A stretch of DNA of 64,000 nucleotides from Glandiceps talaboti (GCF_964340395.1 NC_135566.1:17939001-18003000); one strand, 5' to 3'; shown: positions 23,401 to 35,700, counted from the first letter of the stretch. Numbers and translations are program-made. Notes: generated from the sequence alone by a model not told the origin.

Positions 23401-26400
23401 AGCTTTTTCTACATTTCCATAGGCAGCCAAGTCATGGTGAAATATGGTGACAATATTTCACCATGACTTGGCTGCCTATGGAAATGTAGATCATTATTCT
23501 TGGAAGAGTTACTTAAAACTAAGAGACATGTATGAACATTTAGACTGCAAGATTTATTATATTGTTTCATCCTCTATGGTTTGTGAACAGTTATTGGCTG
23601 ATCTGCAAGGGGTGCCTGACACGACTAAGGATCTCTCATGATTGAAAAGTGCTTTCTCTGTCACGCATGTAGGTTGAAAATCAAGATGGATGTCTCCTTC
23701 AATACCTACATCAGGTCTGTAGAACATATCAATAATTAGTTTGGTGATACGACCAAGGGTTCTAATCACTTACACGTAATGTTTCACCTGGTTAGGTCGA
23801 CTTATAGGTTAGACTTATCAAACTCTCTGTTTGCTAGCTTTACCTCTACATGGCATACAGTATTCAATGCTGTGGTAAAGCCTAGCAGTAGACCCAGAAA
23901 CAGACAGTTTGTCAAAGCCTATTGACCTAAACAGGAGTAATGCTATTGAAATGTAATTAGATCACTTGGTCATGTAACAATAACTACTGTAATGGTATTT
24001 ATTAACATGATGAGTGTGTGATACGAACATAAATATCCAGGTAACATGTTGGTTATGCAGATGACAAAGAAGAACAAGTTTTACCTGATAAAATATGTGG
24101 AAATTTCTTTCTTTCACTCCTTGATGAACAACTCTGGTCTTTTCCAAAAGATAGGTTTTGATCAAGGCACCTACAATATTGTTAGAACTGAGGACACAAA
24201 AGTTAAGTACTAATTAGTCATTGAAATATAAAAACTTTTGTAGATACAATGTGGAGTTAGACTTGTACCAGCAACTTACAAATTTCAAGCCAGCCATTCT
24301 TATCATTCAACCATTGTGATTCCTTGGTTTTAAAAGGTCTTCCCAGTGTTGTATGTTGAACTTGTTATTTTGAATGTGATGATGCTAAAACGAAAGTATT
24401 GCGTTCTTGCTCGAGTGAGGGCGCTAACAGTTTGCTACGGTAATAAAACAAAATTACCTTGTGAAGTGATGTCTACATCTGCAATGTATCATACAATCAG
24501 AAACTTGACTTTTGGAACACAAAGTAAAACATTATGTAACATATTACCTACCTACTGAACTGTAGCTGTATGTATTTACCAAATCTACTACTATTGGCAT
24601 TTCTTGTTGTACCAGCATTACCTGTAAACAAACATATGACAAAACATAATTTGTATAATTAGTAAACTATGGGAAAAAATAGCTCCATATTTACATTTTG
24701 CAAAATATAATGGTTTGTCATATGATAATATTTTTTTTTACATTTCTTTTTTTTTTGTTATTTAGAAAATTGTACTTTTTCATGAATATAAAATTGTTGA
24801 GTACGAAATACAGCGAACATAAAATTGTAATCTAAATCAAAGTTTTACAATCTTAATTCTTATACTTACACAACTTACACAACAAAAATAACTTTTAGAG
24901 GCAATTACAAAGTTATGAAAATAACCCAAGCTCAATCTCAGTCATGAGCAATATAACAAGTAGACTACAACATTCTAAACAAAGAGTTATGCTGGGACAT
25001 AAAACAAGGAGTGCTTATAGGTATCCCCACCATCACTTTAGCACATCACTCTTGTACAAATTCTGAGTAGACACTGACACCTACCAAATGCTTCAAGTAT
25101 AGGGTTGGAATTTAATATTCTCTTTTCTATCCTACACACAGATGAACATGGAGAGAACCTGTTGGCAAAAAAGAATCATGTTGACAAATAAATGATAAAA
25201 AAGATGACATTTACCTTGTAAACATGATTTGATATAATATATATATATATGATTTTTGGGTGCAGATCCTATACTATGTGTATTGCTAAACATAAATAAT
25301 GTTTACCCACAGGTGATTTGATATTGTTCAAGGTGTATGATATTAGGACTAATTCATTATATTTAAGAACAAAGTTTCAAGAAATCTGAAGTGTCGATTG
25401 TGTGTAATATTCCATTAAAAGTGGAATGGTACCAGTTCACAGACTTATTGTGGAGTCTGATTTGTGATAGTTGGTTTTACATTCTGGTATATATTGTGTC
25501 TCCACTTTTTTCTATGTTGACTAGTTTATTAATATTTTATACCTATTTAAGATAAATATACTAAACATTCAGATCTTAAAGCTGTATTAGCTACAACAGG
25601 AACATTTTTTTAAAAGCATAGTACCGGAAGTTATCACACAGGTTTGATGTGTTTTCCACTGAATTACATTGGAAGTGATATCGGCAATATGATAATTATG
25701 AGTGAATTCAGTCTTACCCATCGGCAGTGACTGCTACTGTAGCAAGGTATCTCATCAAACATCTTGCTGTCCATGTCTAACAAATAAAATAAATAACAAC
25801 AAAAAGAGATATTAAACAAAATTTTGATTTCAATAACATTGTAATTTACTAAATCCTGATAGTTAATTTCACCATACCCTTTCAAAATTCATGGCATGAA
25901 CAATCCTCAGTAACTGAGTCATCTTAATATACACTTATTAACCAACTATGAGGGCCCTAATAGATGTCTATTACCTCAAAGGCTGTTATGCAACAACTTT
26001 TTCCCCAAGGCTGAAAGCTGTTGGAAATAGTTGCTATACAACAGCACAGGGGTAATATGACATCTACTAGTGCCCAAATAAGGCCAGGCAATAAGTGTTT
26101 TATAACACATCACATTCCAGACACATATTCTTTCCAAAATGAAAGTATTTCATCAGTAGGATTAGACTCATGTTACTGTAATAGTTCCAGAAGGAAAATA
26201 GATAATGAATATTGCCCTTTGTATGCAAATTCAGGTCACTAAAGGTCACTTATCCATACCATGTGACTCGGTCTAAGCCAATCACTGAAGGCTGTATGGC
26301 AATATGTTATACATGACTAGTGATATGATAATAAATTCATATATTGACAAGACAAAACCTGTTAGCTTGTATGTTTATCCTGATTAAAATATTCCATATC

Positions 26401-29400
26401 AATATTATCATACAGTTATTTACAGTTCTTCTAAATATTATTGGGTCAAATTAAAAAAATAGTGCGTTTCTGATAACCCGACCGACCCTTGTTTAAGCTG
26501 CCAACTCTAAACATGTTTACATGCAGAAAGGTAAAATTATGTCAATCTACTTCTACTTCCCAGTAGATTTTCTTGCCAAAGTATCTTTGATTACTTTTTT
26601 TTAAAATCACATTCCAGAGAGAAACGATGTCTTTTCAGCTTGTAACAGCACAGTCTGTATATTGTGTTTGTCTACTTCTGAATCACATAATTGTCTTTAT
26701 TTACTTCTTTTACACCTCATCATCTGTTACAGAAGTATTATCTTTGGGACAAAGTAATTAAAAAAAAAAAAAAGAAGTAAAATAAACTAAAATCCTGGCC
26801 TACCTACCCTTTTTTCTGAAGTCATGTTATCTCGTAAACAAACACTTTTTTTTTTATTTTTGACTTATAAAGAGATTCTAACAAGCCAATCATATAGCCA
26901 CCTACCTTCCCAGCACCACTTTCTCCACTGACAATTACAGAGTGTTTGATTGGATCATGTCATCATTTTAGATTCTAACAAGCCAAACATATAGCCCCTT
27001 ACCTTCCCAGCACCACTTTCTCCACTGACAATAATTGATTGATTGATTGGACCAATTTGTCTTCTTAGATCACAGTACGCCTTCTCTGCCACAGCAAACA
27101 CATGGGGTGGTTTGTTCTATTAGGTGAAAAGAAAAGAAAAGATCGATATGTTATGCTGAAGAATTCAAATGCATGTGTTTTCTCCTGCTATGTTTAGTGA
27201 TGACAACCCACATTTTTTTAAATTTGGTAATTTCCTTAAAGACAGCTAGCTTGCTAATTTTTAAGCTGTTACATAAATCTTTGCAATGGTCAGGACTATT
27301 CCTAAGGCCTTTACAGCTTAGCTATGTGGTATGCTGGCAACATTTACATATATCTCCTTGATTATATAAAGTTGAAACCTTCCTCAGTATGTTACTGTGT
27401 CAACATTAAAGTGACTGACATCACATAGGGTTGCCCTTTTCAATGTCACCCTATCTTTAGATGTCATCTCCTATTGATAAATAGAATAGTCCATGTCACC
27501 ACAGGTCACCCAATTTCTGAGTTTGAAATGCTTACCTTTATGAGAGGACTGTTGTACAGTTTGACCTTTGACTGACTATAGAGATGATTGACAGTTGTGA
27601 ATGGATTTATCGCTAATAATGTAATACCAGCCTGTGTGTAGTAGATTCCCTTGTTATACCGGACTCTCAGTGACTCCAATACTATTAATAAATAAATAAA
27701 TCAAGGGAGAACAGTTATTAGTTTGTGGTAAAAAGACAGGTCATGATGGTTGAATGTTTAGAGTGGCTGGTTCAGAATCTGTACAACGTTAGGTCTAGCC
27801 TCCCATTGCTGCTATCTGTGACTAGCTACATATAAAAACCATGGGCAAGATTTGATTCACAATTGTGCTCCTGTCAAAGCAACTACAGTCAGGTATATGT
27901 ACATAAACGTGAACCTGGTAGGATAGAGATTACTACATGAAGGATTTAACCCTAGCTGCTCAAAGACAGCAGAGATTGTGTATACTCCTCAGGGAGTTGA
28001 AGAATGTCGATTGTGCCGTTTTTGGTCCATCTGGGGAGTACCGGTAATAATTGTAAGAACTCGGAGTACAGTGTGGGAAAGCACTCTAATCAAAACTTAC
28101 TAACAATTACTATAATATAGAGTGAGATGCTAGCTTTACATGCAAGAAAACCATAGACAGTCAGATTTCCATTTTGACATTTACACTTTCTTTCTTGTCT
28201 GGATAAAGGGTTCATAGCACCAAATACTAATTGTAAGTACTACACATTTGAGATCAGCTGAAGGAATTGATTATGGAATACACGTTTACCACATGTTTTG
28301 TGATTTCCAATTCCATAATTACTACTTTACTGTTATTTAATAGTTTGGCTGCTAGAGTCTCAGGCAATTCTGTTAACTTAAAGAGACCACAGGTTGCATA
28401 GCGCCAAAGGCACTGTTGAGGATTAAGGGGAATTTGAAATCCATTTGTGAATGAGAACTATTACGTGGAGGTCATAAAAATGTTCGGATCAAACGATGAA
28501 ATGTACATGTAATTTAAATGTCTCTGTACTATGGCAAGTATTAATGATCCAATTCATTTGTTTATTTTCTCTCTTTGTAGCTAGTTCCGCTTGTTTTACT
28601 TATATTAGAATGAATGAGTGAGTCAAGGCTTTAAATTTAAAAACCATGAGAAATTCTACTAGTCCCCTGGGACAAGTACTTTCTCAAATCACATGCTGGC
28701 ATGCCCAGTGCTTCAAATCACTTGTTTGGGCCAAGTAGAACGCCCTTATTTCGAGCCTTGTACTGTGTGTAACTCAACACTTGTACAGTTCTCACCTGAT
28801 GCTTCATGTAGTGGAGTTAACTCTGTCAAATCACAGGTGTTTTCAAAGTCAGTTTGGCCACAAAGCAGGGGATAGTGAGTGGATGACTTCACCACATTCT
28901 CCTAGACAATATCAAATGAACAAAATTATTACGATCAATACCATAGCAAGGAACCACTACTTCAATTATCCTTGCATGAAAGAAATACACCATAGTGATA
29001 CTTCATGTACTACTCTGGTTGCTCACCTTGCAGTCATTTTTAGACGAAGTGTCACAAGAATTTAGAGGGCGCCCTACAAGAGGAAAAGTGAGGACTACCA
29101 TGACATGACAGTACAGGAAGATGTCAAACAAAATGTCAACTTAATGAGTTCCTAAAAAACATGTCATTGATTCATTGGAAGCAAAGGTATTAGAATGTTT
29201 TGACTGTTCTAAAATGCAACCAGCTTTTCACATTATTACATGAAACACTAAATGGCTATTCTTTCAAAGGTGATATAGTACAGTGATACCACTATCATGG
29301 CCCTCACTTTTGGTAAAGTAACTGCTTCTGAACAGCACTCCCAGTGGCCAAACTATATAATCTTGTCTTTCAGATAACTGAGTATGGCATGCCGTGCACA

Positions 29401-32400
29401 TTTTGTTCAGTTATGAGAACATTTCTAATAAAAAATGTAGTCTACAAGGGCATAATTGATGAAAGGTACAGTGTACCCTCTGAGTTAATTTGACACGCCA
29501 CTGTCGCCAAATAGCTTTCCCCCATACATAAACATAAGTTTTACATCATTCTCGCAAGCCAGAACACACATTTCTGCTTAAGCAATGAAATATGTATGTC
29601 TTGGAAGGTGCCGTAAAAGAGGCTGTCATTTATGACGATGGTCTTACATTTATCCCCAGGTCTTTTTGCCAGTGATTTTCTATATTAAAAAAAAACATCA
29701 CTTGATTGACTGTTATCTTTTGTTACCAGTATATCAAACTGGGAACAGTGCTAGTAATCAGTCAAACAGGCACAGCAATATGCAACCCCAACCCACATGG
29801 GAAAAAAGACATTGGGCCGTATGATGGTCAGTCACATGTTTCTTCATGTTCAGTTTTTTCCATAAGAAATCAGCCTGGGTATATTGCACTATAGCACCTA
29901 CCACATCATCATTATATTTGATGATAATCCTGCCATCTTTCATGGTGTCCAATACTACAGCCTGTGTCCACACTTCATATTTGTCATGGACCCAAATTTT
30001 CATTCCCTGAAATGAAATACATAATAAGATCTGTATAATATTACTTGAAAACAAAAATTAGTTAATAAGTCTGAATAATATGCAGTGTTTTGTCCCAAAA
30101 TATCATTACTCTCATAACATCTGCATACCACTTACGTTGAAATCGTTTTTTTTTAGATGATTGGTACAGACAGACAGACAGACAGACAGACACATAGACA
30201 TTGGGATAACATTAATTTTGTCATTAGTTTTCCATACCAAATCTCATTGAAATGTATTCAGCAGATAATGGATACTCAGACAGTACACAGATAAACACAC
30301 TGTGATACATCCTACCATAACTTGAAATTGAATAAATTGTGTATTCATTGAGTACCGGTGGTACACTGTTCTACAATCATACTATAACCATGCTATCCAT
30401 GCTAAAATCAAATTGCTTTCAGTTGGACTCCTTGGATAAAAAAGTACATGTACAACTTGATTACAGACTAGAATATACAAGTATACAGCATTTTTCCTGT
30501 TTGGTTGGAACCCTGTCGGTAACAGAAGTAACATGTACCTTACAAATTTTATGTTCAATTTTATGTACTGTACTACTCTGCTGCCAGTGTAAAGAAAAAT
30601 ATTATTACTATATTGAGTGTATATGTTCAGAGGGGAGAACTCATAATGTGTTCATTTGTAGCAACATTTTTTGTATAGATCTGTTATAGTATTCCTAGTA
30701 AGAAATCCTATGATAACAGACATTTTTCCCCTGAATAACTGAACTGTCACTTTCAAACTGACACATCTTACCTTTTCAAATTTCTTTCTGGATCCATCTC
30801 TAGAAATGTTTGGTTTAGTACTCTGAAAGAGATAATACAATGTATTGTTGAAATGTTGAAATGTTAAAAGTATCATAGTTCATAGTCAGGTGAGAGGGTG
30901 AGCTCTATGTACTACTTGAACTTGTGAATTTTTACTGAGAATGCGTTCACAGGTGAAACTCCTTACTTTACTTTTTACGATGTACGGTAAACCTAGTTGT
31001 CTTTATAATAGGTATCAACAGGATATTGATATTCAGATAATGACAAAAAATTCTCGCCAGTACCAGTGCACTTGTCTCAAGTTTTGAAGTGTTTGCCATG
31101 AGATAAGGCTCTGAAACTCTGGATTACTGTACTAACATGGATCTATTCTCCCCGGCCCACACCCATGAATGTACCATGGATGAATTAATGATGTATTAGT
31201 ATTCACTAATACATCCATGAGTGTACTAACATGGAACTTACCCACCATGGTACTACTAATGTAGCTGTAATAATTGTAGTGTTATTTTTCCATTTTTTGA
31301 TGTTTTTGTTTTTGAGCTTTTCAGCTTTCCAGGGTTTTCACAGTGCACACTCACAGTAAGAAACTCAAAAACAAAACAAAAACAAAAACACCCCAGAAAG
31401 ATAAAAAAAAATAACCCTACAATCATTGCAGGTATGGGTCTCATAAATGATCCATGGTTAGTAGTAGTAGTACGAGGCTACTCCCCTCATATAAGTATAC
31501 GTATATGTAGCGCCCTTTGGGGTGCATTTTCTAGCCCTTTTGTTCTAAAATGGGGTCTGTTTTTTTTCGAGTTAAAGAGTCTAAAATGGGGTCCACTTTC
31601 CATTATTTTTTATTTTGCTTGGTCTAAAATGTGGTCCATTGTCCTTTACCAAATCATTGCCATTAAATTGTCCCAAAATGTTGCCTCCTAAGGAAAATGT
31701 ATTTTGTCTAAACTTTCATCTTTTTAAAAACCTGTAATGGTGTATTGATTTTTGGTCAAAGTGGGTCTAAAATGGGGCCTGGGGTATTCCAGCACTGGCT
31801 ACACACCCCTACCAGAGTTGGCCACTGGTACCGCCCAGGGGTACGACTGCAGCCTAGTCTGGATGCCACCGTGGTCTATTAAACTAAACCATTTGTGAGT
31901 GGGGGTGTAAAAGGTAACATTACGATACTGTAGATTAAATGCAGTCATAAAGTATGGTAAATTGTAGCTTTGGATGTACGAGGTTTGAGACCTCGTAGCA
32001 TATACATCCAGAGCTAGGTAAATTGAATTGTCCTCAACTCTGTTGACGTCTGTCTTAGTGAACATCAAACAGTCACGGTGCACGATGTGGTATAGCTCTC
32101 GACTTTTTAATATACTACATACGCTACGGGGTCTTCGATTCTCTCGTCCAAAAGACATCGAAGATTCCGTACCGTCAATATCATAGGCACTTGAATCAAT
32201 CTGTATGATTTTAATCATCCATGTCAAATCAAATCGGGCGTAGCGGGCTGGTCGACTTCGTCTGGGCATGGATGTATTACATCCATTGCAAGTGGTACAC
32301 GCGTACGCACGACACATCTACCGACCACTCTCCTAAGTTTCACGTCAATTGCTAGGTTTTTTCACCTAAGTGGTATTTTAGTCCATAATGACATGACTTA

Positions 32401-32494
32401 CACATACCTTTGGGATCGGTATCGGATCTTTCTTGGGATAAACACGATTCAATTTCCTCGAGTCGTTGGAGGATTCTCTCAAAACAGTGGCCAT
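11482..32494 (-). CDS. MYO19: Unconventional myosin XIX, 24 coding exons, 1,076 aa
   Basis: Actin motor that moves and positions mitochondria at the outer membrane. Exons from the start: 32408-32494, 30772-30822, 29902-30006, 28796-28901, 27536-27681, 27003-27116, 25718-25776, 25085-25158, 24556-24621, 24458-24478, 24085-24170, 22923-23126, 22318-22408, 21995-22181, 19709-19904, 19362-19472, 17082-17258, 16761-16853, 15489-15557, 15132-15310, 14068-14162, 13411-13547, 12358-12666, 11482-11949. All phases match. Landmarks: SH3-like strand segment (about 48-80), P-loop GESGAGK (197-203), switch I NANSSRFG (255-262), switch II DVYGFE (494-499), SH1 helix near [11 protein letters not shown], and three IQ motifs in residues 819-921. 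Motor matches such as LEKTRV...RNFHIFYQ and [20 protein letters not shown] point to class XIX. The tail (922-1076) is divergent, with an Asp/Glu run and a hydrophobic C-terminus. The donor of exon 16 (GTTTGT) is weak. The start has A at -3 and G at +4. Confidence 0.93.
13682..13800. repeat. (CAC)n/(ATC)n compound microsatellite
   Basis: CAC triplets from about 13688 pass into ATC-type triplets with interruptions. Located in MYO19 intron 21. Confidence 0.9.
13845..14045 (+). repeat. Dispersed repeat, MYO19 intron copy
   Basis: Second copy of the repeat at 10365-10590, in the same orientation, inside MYO19 intron 21. Divergence is substantial. Confidence 0.5.
14502..15042. repeat. 54-bp minisatellite, about 10 copies
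   Basis: The unit begins TTTGGTAGTCTAGATACAAT and contains TAGTCTATG and GGACTACT, so each unit carries both orientations of a TAGTCT/AGACTA-like core and can fold. It lies in MYO19 intron 20 between exons at 14068-14162 and 15132-15310. Copies differ by point changes and one or two single-base indels. Confidence 0.93.
15694..16120. repeat. Array of TGACCAAATTTGGTCA palindromes
   Basis: The perfect 16-bp palindrome TGACCAAATTTGGTCA occurs at 15968, 15995 and 16071. One- to few-mismatch versions occur at about 15694, 15750, 15803, 15838, 15872, 15907, 15941, 16030 and 16105. Spacing is irregular (about 27-60 bp) and spacer text is only partly repeated. The array lies in MYO19 intron 18. Confidence 0.88.
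17942..19237. mobile_element. Non-autonomous hAT-like DNA transposon
   Basis: About 1.3 kb bounded by inverted ends: CAGGGTTCGTACACTC on the left and, read inward from the right, CAGGGTTCGCACGGTC. Both ends carry subterminal repeats of TTCCAGGG-type motifs (several copies at 17972-18045 and at 19136-19221), as seen in hAT-family subterminal regions. The interior is richer in CpG than its surroundings but has no transposase that I recognise. A clean 8-bp target duplication is not visible in the T-rich flanks. It lies in MYO19 intron 16. Confidence 0.7.
20361..21591. repeat. 44-bp minisatellite, 28 copies
   Basis: The unit starts GCTAAAATGATGTTGGTTTG and ends near GGGACATTACA. The length 1,231 bp divided by 44 gives 28 units with essentially no indels; variants (GCT/ACT/TCT, GTTGGTTTG/GTAGGCTTG, GGGACA/GAGACA) are shuffled along the array. 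Located in MYO19 intron 14. Confidence 0.95.
21879..21922 (-). repeat. Single inverted copy of the 44-bp unit
   Basis: Reads CATGTTACATGAGTGAAACA and onward on the plus strand, the reverse complement of one array unit, about 290 bp from the array. It could pair with any unit of the array. Confidence 0.85.
23409..23489. repeat. Perfect 37-bp inverted repeat (hairpin)
   Basis: Arms 23409-23445 and 23453-23489 are exactly complementary, with a 7-nt loop (GGTGACA). It lies in MYO19 intron 11. A small-RNA precursor or a recent inverted duplication would both look like this. Confidence 0.93.
26873..27066 (-). pseudogene. 97-bp tandem duplication of the MYO19 P-loop half-exon
   Basis: Two units of exactly 97 bp (26873-26969 and 26970-27066), each starting AGATTCTAACAAGCCAA. 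The right unit holds the last 64 nt of exon 6 with its donor. The left unit carries a second version at 26906-26969 that still reads [17 protein letters not shown] and keeps a GTAGGT donor, but lacks an acceptor in a usable place and has TGA TGA in frame just upstream. Adding it to the exon would also shift the frame, so it looks non-functional. Confidence 0.85.
27739..28100 (+). mobile_element. tRNA-derived SINE, family 1
   Basis: Shares with 61312-61685 and the inverted copy 38710-39068 a box-A-like head (GGTT...AGTGGCTGG), a central GGGCAAGATTTGA(T/A)TCAC block, CCTGGTAGGA(T/C)AGAG, and a 3' end with GGGAAAGCACT. The tail lacks the TTA repeat seen in the others. Located in MYO19 intron 4. 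Confidence 0.72.
30166..30192. repeat. (ACAG)n microsatellite
   Basis: Short run of ACAG tetranucleotides in MYO19 intron 2. Confidence 0.9.
31460..31835 (-). repeat. Dispersed element with iterated TCTAAAATGGGG motif, copy A
   Basis: Inverted relative to 55070-55530. Shared landmarks are GCCCTTTGGGG, five or six copies of GTCTAAAATGGGGYC spaced 30-70 bp apart, GGGGCCTGGGG and CACACCCCTAC. No coding capacity. Repeated internal motifs with G-rich ends suggest a non-autonomous DNA element, but no target duplication was found. In MYO19 intron 1. Confidence 0.72.
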
Positions 32495-32747
32495 GTTGAA
32501 TATTTCGAAAAGAACGCCAAATGACCCGATTGGTTTCGTCTAAGCCAATCAAAGAGCGTTTTAAATAATAATTAAATCCCCTATGTTAATGTCCTATACA
32601 ACGCATTATCTGATTGGATGTCAAATTCTGTCACCTGACAAAAGTTCGACGAAGGTCACGAAATTCACGCAAGACCTTTCAGCCGTGTAGACTTTGATCT
32701 AACACTGTAACAGGCATAGTCCCATATAGGCTGAGAATAAGTACAAA
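32495..32747. promoter_or_regulatory. Divergent promoter between MYO19 and GSTT copy 1
   Basis: Only 253 bp separate the two start codons, which point away from each other. The interval contains an inverted CCAAT box (GATTGGT, 32529-32535), a direct CCAAT (CCAATC, 32545-32550) and another inverted one (GATTGG, near 32612). No TATA box is placed convincingly for either gene. Shared control is an inference from spacing. Confidence 0.65.
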
Positions 32748-35700
32748 ATGGGGCTTGAGGTCTATTTCACCATACTCTCGCAACCGTCCAGGGCTGTTCT
32801 GATGTTCCTTGAATCAAATGGTATACCTTACACACGGAAGACGTTGGATTTAGGCAAAGGTAAAAATATTAGTGCATGTATGATAGTATGATCATCATGT
32901 TATGCAAATGGACTGTATACATGACTCGAGTTCCTGTCCTGCTTGCAGCGCAGATGTGATTTTTGTGTTAGCTCTAGTATACGCATATTTTCAGAACCTT
33001 AGAAGTTTGACTGTGAAAAGAATCAATCAAATCACAAAGTTTGCAGCTTGCGATTGTTCCTCTAACCCCATTACATGTAGCCATGGTTTTGAATGAACCC
33101 AAAATTCACTGAGTTGTTCAAATTGTTGCCGAGTGCTGTAAAAGAAATAAAACAATGATTCATACCAGTGGATAAGGCCAAATAAAAAAGTTGTTTGGTT
33201 CCGGTTACCCGACTCCACCTAGTTTTGCACGCCGACCATAAACTTTTTTTTCACGTATTCGAGAAGAGAATAAGAAAATTGTGAAGTCTCGCAAGAAATA
33301 GTGGATGCGGAAACTGACATCAGCTGAAAAAGACAATATTATATAAACTGTTCTTCCAATCTGTAATGGCTATACATCTGATGAGAAGAAACCAATAACA
33401 CCATATAGAAATCAACAGAAAACATAACTACCTGAACTAGACACTCGCATATTAAAAAACAAATAATAATATAAAAAAAAATCAACATACCCCACCTATT
33501 TTAAAATTGAATGTAATCGGAACCACACAATATTTTTTACTCCTAACAGTTACTTGTTTGCCTTCATCTTGTCTCCTTATTATACAATTTAGCTTAATTA
33601 ATCCTCTTTCAGGGGGGGGGGGGGGGTATTTATTTGTACACAAAAAACTACAAAGTTGGGAAAACAATATAACCACATTGCAAATATATATTGTACATTA
33701 TATGTATACTCACAAAATAATACATGCATATTTAGCTGCACTTACTCTCTGATATTGCAGGACAATTAAAATTGTAAACTTGATCGAGAGTCATAAATTG
33801 ACTCACCACTGTTGGTATTGCACCTTTAAAAATGTCATTATACCCTATACCAGTGACTATGGCTTGAATATTTCATACCCTTGTCCTGCATGCAGATGGT
33901 TGCATGCATTTTGCTCAACACCTGGAAGGGACGACTTACCCCATCTGCAAGCAGCACTAGTCATACCTGTGTTTTCACTTCTATTGTAGGTGAACATCGT
34001 ACAGAAGAATTCAGCAAAATTAATCCAATGATGAAGGTGCCTGCAATTTCTGATGGTGACTTCAATTTAACAGAAAGGTATTTTAATGAATATTTTCAAG
34101 ATAAAGTTTCTCACCTTTTCTTAGTCTTTTTTGTAACTTTGGTTTTACAGTATATTGAATATACTTCTGTGCATATTGAAATGAAATGACTCTCCATTTC
34201 ATCGTTCATTTGCAATTGAAAATTCATCTGTGTTGTTAAATCATAGTATCGTATTGAACTTTTGTTCCAAACACAAACTTGCCAATTGCATATATTGAAT
34301 CACCAGGACATTATGTTGACGTTGACACAGTTAGACCCTGAAAGTAGGCACTTTGAACGGGTAGTGAAGGAATTTAAGCCATCTGCATCCGGGCACTTAA
34401 ACCATCATTGAACAGAGATGGAGGGTGATTTACTTCCAGGCACCTATGACCTCCAGTATCATTATACCAGGCCCACAGTGACCTGCAGCAGCCCACACCA
34501 TGCACAATTTACACTCCCTATGACCCCCTTATTAGGCTCATGTGTCCATAAAGTCATATGCTGAATAGTGGGTTAATTTTAAGAGAAACAAGAAGAATGT
34601 AAGAGAATATAATAGTATTATATTAACTGTGGAATCAAGGTTCATCAGGAAAATTCACTGAAAAATTTGTCTGTTTCTTTGGCTTGTTTAATTTTTTCTC
34701 TGTGATGACTCAACTTGTATGATTCTCATGCCCATAGGAAGGATTATACCAAAATTCTAGAGTTATTTCACAGTTTTCTTTTTCTCACACAGCGTGGCAA
34801 TTCTGAAATACCTTGCAAACAAATACAACGTTGCAGATCACTGGTATCCCAAAGACATAAAAAAGAGAGCAAAAGTAGATGAATATCTAGCCTGGCATCA
34901 TACCAACACTAGACCACCATGTGGATTGCTATTCTTCACTGAGGTATTATTCGTAAAAGTGTGTTATACATTCCCAGAAACCTAGGTTCTGTCAGTTAAT
35001 ATACCATAAAATGCCCATTTTAGTCTGTTTATTTTCTCTCCACAACATTTGACCAAGTATCCATCTACAATTATGATGGCTAATCAAAGTTATTTTGATA
35101 ATATTTACCTGTGTACTGTAATACCTATTTGAAATATACTGGACATTCCAGGTTGTGTTCATCATGTAACTTTGCTTTCATAATTTCAGTAAAACATGTG
35201 TGCTACAATCTTTCTAATATGTTACGTCATTATCATGTTCCATATAACACTGATTCACCAGGTAAAGTCAGGCAGATTTTTTCGGACTTTCCAGACTATA
35301 ACAAAGAGACTGTCTCCATGCTGAGTGTGTAATTGTATACTGTTTTCTACCAGTTATGAAATAAAAATATTGGAAAATTTACTCATAACGTGAAACTGAA
35401 GTAACCAGTAGTACAGTAATTACACTGTAAGATATGTTGTGTTGTTCTGCCCTCAGTGGTCTTCATCATGAATAACTTAAAAAGGAAAACAAATAGGTAC
35501 AGATGTCTTTTGGCTGTCTAATATTTCTTGATGAATTTCTTGTTTTGTGTCACTAGTATATTTGTTCAGTGTACATTCCATTTTTATTTCAAGATTATGA
35601 TGCCAGCAATGACCAAGCAACCAGTGGACACCCAAGCTGCAGAGAACGCTTTGACACAACTGAATGATGCCCTAGATAAACTAGAATCTATGTTCCTGAA

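Noticed and set aside
23557-23769. 70-codon minus-strand ORF in MYO19 intron 11
   Set aside because: It has a possible acceptor but no donor or homology that fits; the flanking MYO19 exons join in phase without it.
32352-32552. Alternative MYO19 start in another frame (MIGLDETNRV...)
   Set aside because: That frame reaches the donor at 32407 in phase 1, but exon 2 needs phase 0; the ATG at 32494 fits and has a better start context.
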